This document shows positions 32,101 through 34,903 of a DNA stretch of 34,903 bases, piece after piece. The position numbers and the translations under genes were made by a program. A model generated the notes under the pieces. It saw only the letters and a program-made list of their open reading frames with translations, was not told the origin of the DNA and searched no databases. Position 1 is the stretch's first letter. Each line of letters starts with the position of its first letter. Origin of the DNA: Limnohabitans lacus (GTDB lineage: Bacteria; Pseudomonadota; Gammaproteobacteria; Burkholderiales; Burkholderiaceae_C). The DNA is taken from positions 1-34,903 of the forward strand of contig NZ_JASGBH010000016.1 of NCBI RefSeq assembly GCF_030053395.1. Reading direction: 5' to 3'.

Positions 32101-34903
32101 GAAGTAACGCCTGCGGACAATGCAGCTACGTTATGGGTGTTAAGTACAAAGGTGTCATTGCCTGCGCCACCACTGAGCACATCCACACCACCACCGCCAG
32201 CGATCAAGCGGTCGTTGCCTAGGCCACCGTAAAGATTGTCATTCCCACTGGTGCCGATCAGAATGTCATCCCCTTCAGTTCCTATCTGCGCTTCATCAGG
32301 CAGAAATTTTTTAATTCCAAATACAACATATGTGCGCCCCTCATTCGACTCAAAAGTTCTATCATAAAATGGAGCAGAAACAATAATATCTGAGAGACCA
32401 TCTCCATTTATATCACCTGATTTTATGGAGTAGGCAGCATAATCGCCAGAATTTTCACCAAATAATGCAAACCCCCCAATGCCGTCTTTGATATTTTGGA
32501 GATTTATTTCATTTCCAGAAATATTACCAAAAACAACATACGATGTTCCAGATTTTAATTTTCCTTCGGATCCAGACCACGTCGTTGTGACTGCGAAATC
32601 ACCGATTCCATCCCCATTCCAATCGCCTATAGCCGAAGCTGAATATCCAGAAAACCTTTCGTCAATTTGAGATGGAATAATTTTAATACCTTTCCCAGCC
32701 AAGTCAGATGCATCTATTGAAGTTGTATTTGATTTGCCATAAACAATAAAAGATCCATTTTCATTGGTTGAAATTAAAACATCAGCAAGCCCATCGCCAT
32801 TGATATCACCAATTGCGTGAACTTCCTCACCTATTCTCTGTGGGCGCCCTGGCATTGACTGCGATACATCCGCTGCAACATAAAATCCTAAATTTTGTTG
32901 CAAGATATCAGAAATGGTCAAAGTATTAGGATTTTCTGTTCCAAACACAATGTATACCCGTCCAACATCATTCGCTGCGGGCACATCATGCAGAGGAGCC
33001 CCGATCGCAACGTCCCCCAAACCATCACCATTAACATCACCTAGAAAAGAAACAGCACGTCCGAATCTGTCGGAATTTTGTGCACCAGAGATTCGAATTC
33101 CTTGCGCAAGACTGATATTTGTTAAATTGACATCATCAATTCGACCAACAGAACCAAGGATAATATATGCCTCCCCGGGTTGGCTAACGGGATTACCCAA
33201 TCCTACTAATATATCATCAATTCCATCGCCATTAAAATCGCCAGAGCTCATTTGAGAGTAACCTAGACGCCCACCTTGAATATAACCATTCACAACGAAG
33301 CCAGCACCATTGGAAATTAAATTTTGAAGTGCGGATACTTCAGAAAGAGCTGAGTAATTTCCGCTCTTATTGCCATATACTATATAAACTTTTCCAACAT
33401 TATCACCGGCAGCTGTATTTGCGGCAATTGCAAAGTCATTTATGCCGTCATTATTTATGTCTCTGATGCCAGTTACAGCCACACCTACACCACTACTCTT
33501 TGGAGTATTGCCAAGTAGATAACCACGATCACCTAAATTATCTAATTGAATTGCAAGTCCACTGTTAGATCCGAATATTATGGCCCCACCTTGCTCCCAC
33601 GAGCCAATAAGAATATCGTCGAATCCATCGTCATTAACATCACCAATGATGGATGAAACAGATCCGAAATTTAAATCTGGTGCCAACCCATTTTTAGAAC
33701 CCGCTGTGATACTGAAGCCAGCGATACCTTGATCTGCGCGCGCCAGCTCGAGGCCAGTGGTCTGGAAGTCACCCAGCAACGCCGCTTTTTGCTCCAGAGA
33801 CAAAGCATTGGTCTGGTCAGTTGACAAGTCATCAATTTGCTGGCTCGACCAGTTGCTGAATCGAGCTGCAGGCACGCTGTCAATGGCCGAGGGTTGCAGC
33901 ATCAGAATTTGTGCAGGCGTCAGTTCTGCAAATCCACCAGCTGCGCCGATGGCTGCCGCCTGGTCACTGGTCAATGCGGCCAGTTGCTGGTTGCTCAGTG
34001 CTTTGATTTCTGCTGCGCTGAGGTTGTCGATCACGCCTGCGGGCACGCTGTCGATGGCTGCTGCATTGAGCTGTGCCACCTGGGCGTTGGTCAGTTCTGC
34101 AAAGCCACCGGCGGCGCCGATGGCTGCTGCCTGGTCACTGGTCAAAGCGGCCAGTTGTTGGTTGCTCAGTGCTTTGATTTCTGCTGCGCTGAGGTTGTCG
34201 ATCACGCCTGCGGGCACGCTGTCGATGGCTGCTGCATTGAGCTGTGCCACCTGGGCGTTGGTCAGTTCTGCAAAGCCACCGGCTGCGCCGATGGCTGCCG
34301 CTTGGTCACTGGTCAAAGCGGCCAGTTGTTGGTTGCTCAGTGCTTTGATTTCTGCTGCGCTGAGGTTGTCGATCACGCCTGGGGGTACGCTGTCGATGGC
34401 TGCAGCATTGAGCTGTGCCACTTGGGCGTTGGTCAGTTCTGCAAAGCCACCGGCTGCGCCGATGGCTGCCGCCTGGTCACTGGTCAAAGCGGCCAGTTGT
34501 TGGTTGCTCAGTGCTTTGATTTCTGCTGCGCTGAGGTTGTCGATCACGCCTGGGGGCACGCTGTCGATGGCTGCTGCATTGAGCTGTGCCACCTGGGCGT
34601 TGGTTAGATCTGCAAAGCCACCGGCGGCGCCGATGGCTGCCGCTTGCTCACTGGTCAAAGCGGCCAGTTGTTCGTTGCCCAGTGCTTTGATTTCCTCTGC
34701 GCTGAGGTTGTCGATGACGTCTGGGGGCACGCTGTCGATGGCCTCTGCTTGCAGCGATTGAACCTGGGCTGCGCTCAGGCTGTCCAGGTTACCGGCCGTG
34801 GCCATGGCAGCGGCTTGGTCGCTGTTGATCAGTGACAAGTTGAGCAAGGCCACTTGGGCGTCGCTGAAGGAGGCCAACTGTGTCTCGCTCATGGCAGCCA
34901 CTT
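29130..34903 (-). CDS. Giant RTX/FG-GAP surface protein (5' end outside window)
   Basis: The frame is open to the right edge, leaving at least 1923 residues; the true start is not in the window. In protein order: Leu/Gln-rich helical repeats including five 57-residue units (33885-34739), a seven-loop FG-GAP propeller (32315-33724), RTX calcium-binding nonapeptides (GTEGDDILIG, GNDNLYGGLGNDRL, GGAGNDTF), two IERIDL modules with a jelly-roll/carbohydrate-binding-like segment (about 30740-31290) and Ig-like domains between them, a second short RTX stretch, and a carboxypeptidase-regulatory-like plus helical module resembling residues 268-506 of the cassette-1 giant. It ends STAVFPV. Calcium-dependent folding after type I-like secretion is the family expectation. 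The propeller section is markedly AT-rich compared with its flanks. It sits directly before cassette 2, as the partial gene at 1-251 does before cassette 1. Confidence 0.88.
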   Translation of the reverse strand, partial: VAAMSETQLASFSDAQVALLNLSLINSDQAAAMATAGNLDSLSAAQVQSLQAEAIDSVPPDVIDNLSAEEIKALGNEQLAALTSEQAAAIGAAGGFADLTNAQVAQLNAAAIDSVPPGVIDNLSAAEIKALSNQQLAALTSDQAAAIGAAGGFAELTNAQVAQLNAAAIDSVPPGVIDNLSAAEIKALSNQQLAALTSDQAAAIGAAGGFAELTNAQVAQLNAAAIDSVPAGVIDNLSAAEIKALSNQQLAALTSDQAAAIGAAGGFAELTNAQVAQLNAAAIDSVPAGVIDNLSAAEIKALSNQQLAALTSDQAAAIGAAGGFAELTPAQILMLQPSAIDSVPAARFSNWSSQQIDDLSTDQTNALSLEQKAALLGDFQTTGLELARADQGIAGFSITAGSKNGLAPDLNFGSVSSIIGDVNDDGFDDILIGSWEQGGAIIFGSNSGLAIQLDNLGDRGYLLGNTPKSSGVGVAVTGIRDINNDGINDFAIAANTAAGDNVGKVYIVYGNKSGNYSALSEVSALQNLISNGAGFVVNGYIQGGRLGYSQMSSGDFNGDGIDDILVGLGNPVSQPGEAYIILGSVGRIDDVNLTNISLAQGIRISGAQNSDRFGRAVSFLGDVNGDGLGDVAIGAPLHDVPAANDVGRVYIVFGTENPNTLTISDILQQNLGFYVAADVSQSMPGRPQRIGEEVHAIGDINGDGLADVLISTNENGSFIVYGKSNTTSIDASDLAGKGIKIIPSQIDERFSGYSASAIGDWNGDGIGDFAVTTTWSGSEGKLKSGTSYVVFGNISGNEINLQNIKDGIGGFALFGENSGDYAAYSIKSGDINGDGLSDIIVSAPFYDRTFESNEGRTYVVFGIKKFLPDEAQIGTEGDDILIGTSGNDNLYGGLGNDRLIAGGGGVDVLSGGAGNDTFVLNTHNVAALSAGVTSGRLATLDGGNGFDTIELAGGADLDFTAITNVGAGTPGSTSRVESIERIDLATDSSANTLTLTALDVLDMSRAGVVTQDTIGWLSGSYNLATASGRKQLVVNGANNDTLNLDGVWISAGDVTFNSQTYQVLNHTTRMAQILVDADVHVTPAPVVTVIQNVEFSQTSGTLIIGDTVDLVIRTIQTGLTNAGITINGKPATGFTDNGDNTYTVTYTVAEGDNNIADVVSIPVSVSLTNGTQTFGPYTAAPSAATSPAIDANIGSTDVPALLPMNFLAHSTNYADSVWAKVGLTVNSRLSSLSGMNNAFTVHGAAHLNLNQYTLDTIDIGQTYTTSIYIHKTTNTFASTASQPQFYLIARNTSNGYLAGESVFINTTTGELTPTQGTNTYSIESVSTDYWRVSVSLTAPVGTSRLQSSLYGMHNQNILTTGESLPGVVVSGSQVNLGSVATKYIVTGSTSATSMTDEKVSSQELVDGFMLSVDVSDVAAGDRVELLVNGVPFATPVYSAPLAAGATKASVTLTNRPELVDGTYTLTARMTDAAGNAGAASTAGVSITVDTSGAETIQGTSANNSIRAGAGNDVVVVSAGTDTVDGGTGFDTLRAVNGGTLELTPANGSTYTGIERIDLATDTAANVLNLDANRVLAMSAVDQVITGTSSDGNSWSDGTYTLGANSGGKDQLVIDGTGADTLNLSGAWALLGNVTQGGNTYNVYDHGTLAAQVLVDSDVQVGLTLTGAGVAGPMIAALNVKLYDTAGNLLKSTTTDANGQFSAEGITYRGAMLIVMEDANGDAADYKDEFTGNNVDLTANLRAVVNFTGADTDLSVTPLTELAVRKMNLTGKQAPSDVNFITSVNAQVAEAFGVADMLDKVVAVNDAGYDAAGSAQAQLYGKMLGALSLLDAVTGSMENTLAQTAAHLQLVTDGNGVVTDAQLSNSLTPGVALAQSALDAYVLASSGSEVIAAQAVVATYMTQHTLGFQDMNSHFYASTAVFPV
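32148..32283 (-). other. RTX calcium-binding nonapeptide region
   Basis: The sequence encodes consecutive GGxGxDxxx-type units, including GTSGNDNLYGGLGNDRL and VDVLSGGAGNDTF. These motifs form calcium-bound beta-rolls in type I-secreted proteins and are the clearest secretion-related signature in the window. Confidence 0.9.
32315..33724 (-). other. AT-rich region encoding an FG-GAP propeller with seven calcium loops
   Basis: Seven loops are visible: DVNDDGFDD, DINNDGIND, DFNGDGIDD, DVNGDGLGD, DINGDGLAD, DWNGDGIGD and DINGDGLSD. The strands between them end in YIVYG, YIILG or YVVFG. The DNA is much richer in A and T than the neighbouring helical-repeat and RTX parts of the same gene, with AT-ending codons preferred. 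Confidence 0.85.
33885..34739 (-). repeat. Five tandem 171-bp repeats encoding 57-residue helical units
   Basis: The unit contains IDSVPPGVIDNLS, AAEIKALSNQQLAALTSDQ and AELTNAQVAQLNAAA, with LxxxQVxxL spacing that suggests stacked short helices. Five units fit exactly (855 bp) between the IDS codons ending at 34739 and 33885. The inner units are nearly identical in DNA; the outer ones are more diverged, as expected of a central expansion. Related but decayed repeats occur at about 23780-24600. Confidence 0.92.

Noticed and set aside
33757..34761. 334-residue repetitive plus-strand open frame
   Set aside because: It is the antisense shadow of the 171-bp helical repeats; the minus frame has coherent helical units and continues into known domains.

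Overview
The window looks like a chromosomal segment of a Gram-negative betaproteobacterium, probably Burkholderiales and possibly Comamonadaceae. The grounds are moderately high GC, GTCATTCCCG-type intergenic palindromes, a Tat-exported protein, outer-membrane lipoproteins, and secreted-adhesin modules I recall from that group. The genus is an inference. I saw no RNA genes, CRISPR array, transposase or integrase.

The central feature is a four-gene cassette present twice in inverted orientation. Copy 1 (+ strand, 369-10475) and copy 2 (- strand, 29066-19478) have the same order: (i) a DUF1800-type lipoprotein, (ii) a Tat-exported DUF1501-type protein of the alkaline phosphatase/sulfatase-like superfamily, (iii) a giant multidomain surface protein ending in a seven-bladed integrin-like FG-GAP propeller, and (iv) a small predicted outer-membrane beta-barrel whose ATG overlaps the stop of the giant gene (TGATG). 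Each cassette is preceded on the same strand by another giant RTX/Ig-like protein gene. Only the last codons of the one before copy 1 are in the window (1-251); most of the one before copy 2 is present (29130-34903, running off the edge).

Between the two cassettes (10476-19477) lie a cluster of palindromic repeats, a small GIY-YIG nuclease-like gene, a membrane protein of unknown function, and a third complete giant gene (12057-19361, 2434 aa). That gene shares its N-terminal module with the cassette-2 giant but has a different C-terminal region. Nearly all the DNA is coding, and no gene-free gap reaches 300 bases.

A working hypothesis, inferred rather than shown: lipoprotein, periplasmic DUF1501 protein, giant secreted propeller protein and beta-barrel form one envelope/surface system in which the first two and the barrel help process, modify, export or anchor the giant protein. 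The two copies have diverged unevenly. The propeller half of the giant and the barrel are very similar, the DUF1800/DUF1501 pair is clearly more diverged, and the giants' N-termini are unrelated. This points to module shuffling and possibly gene conversion.
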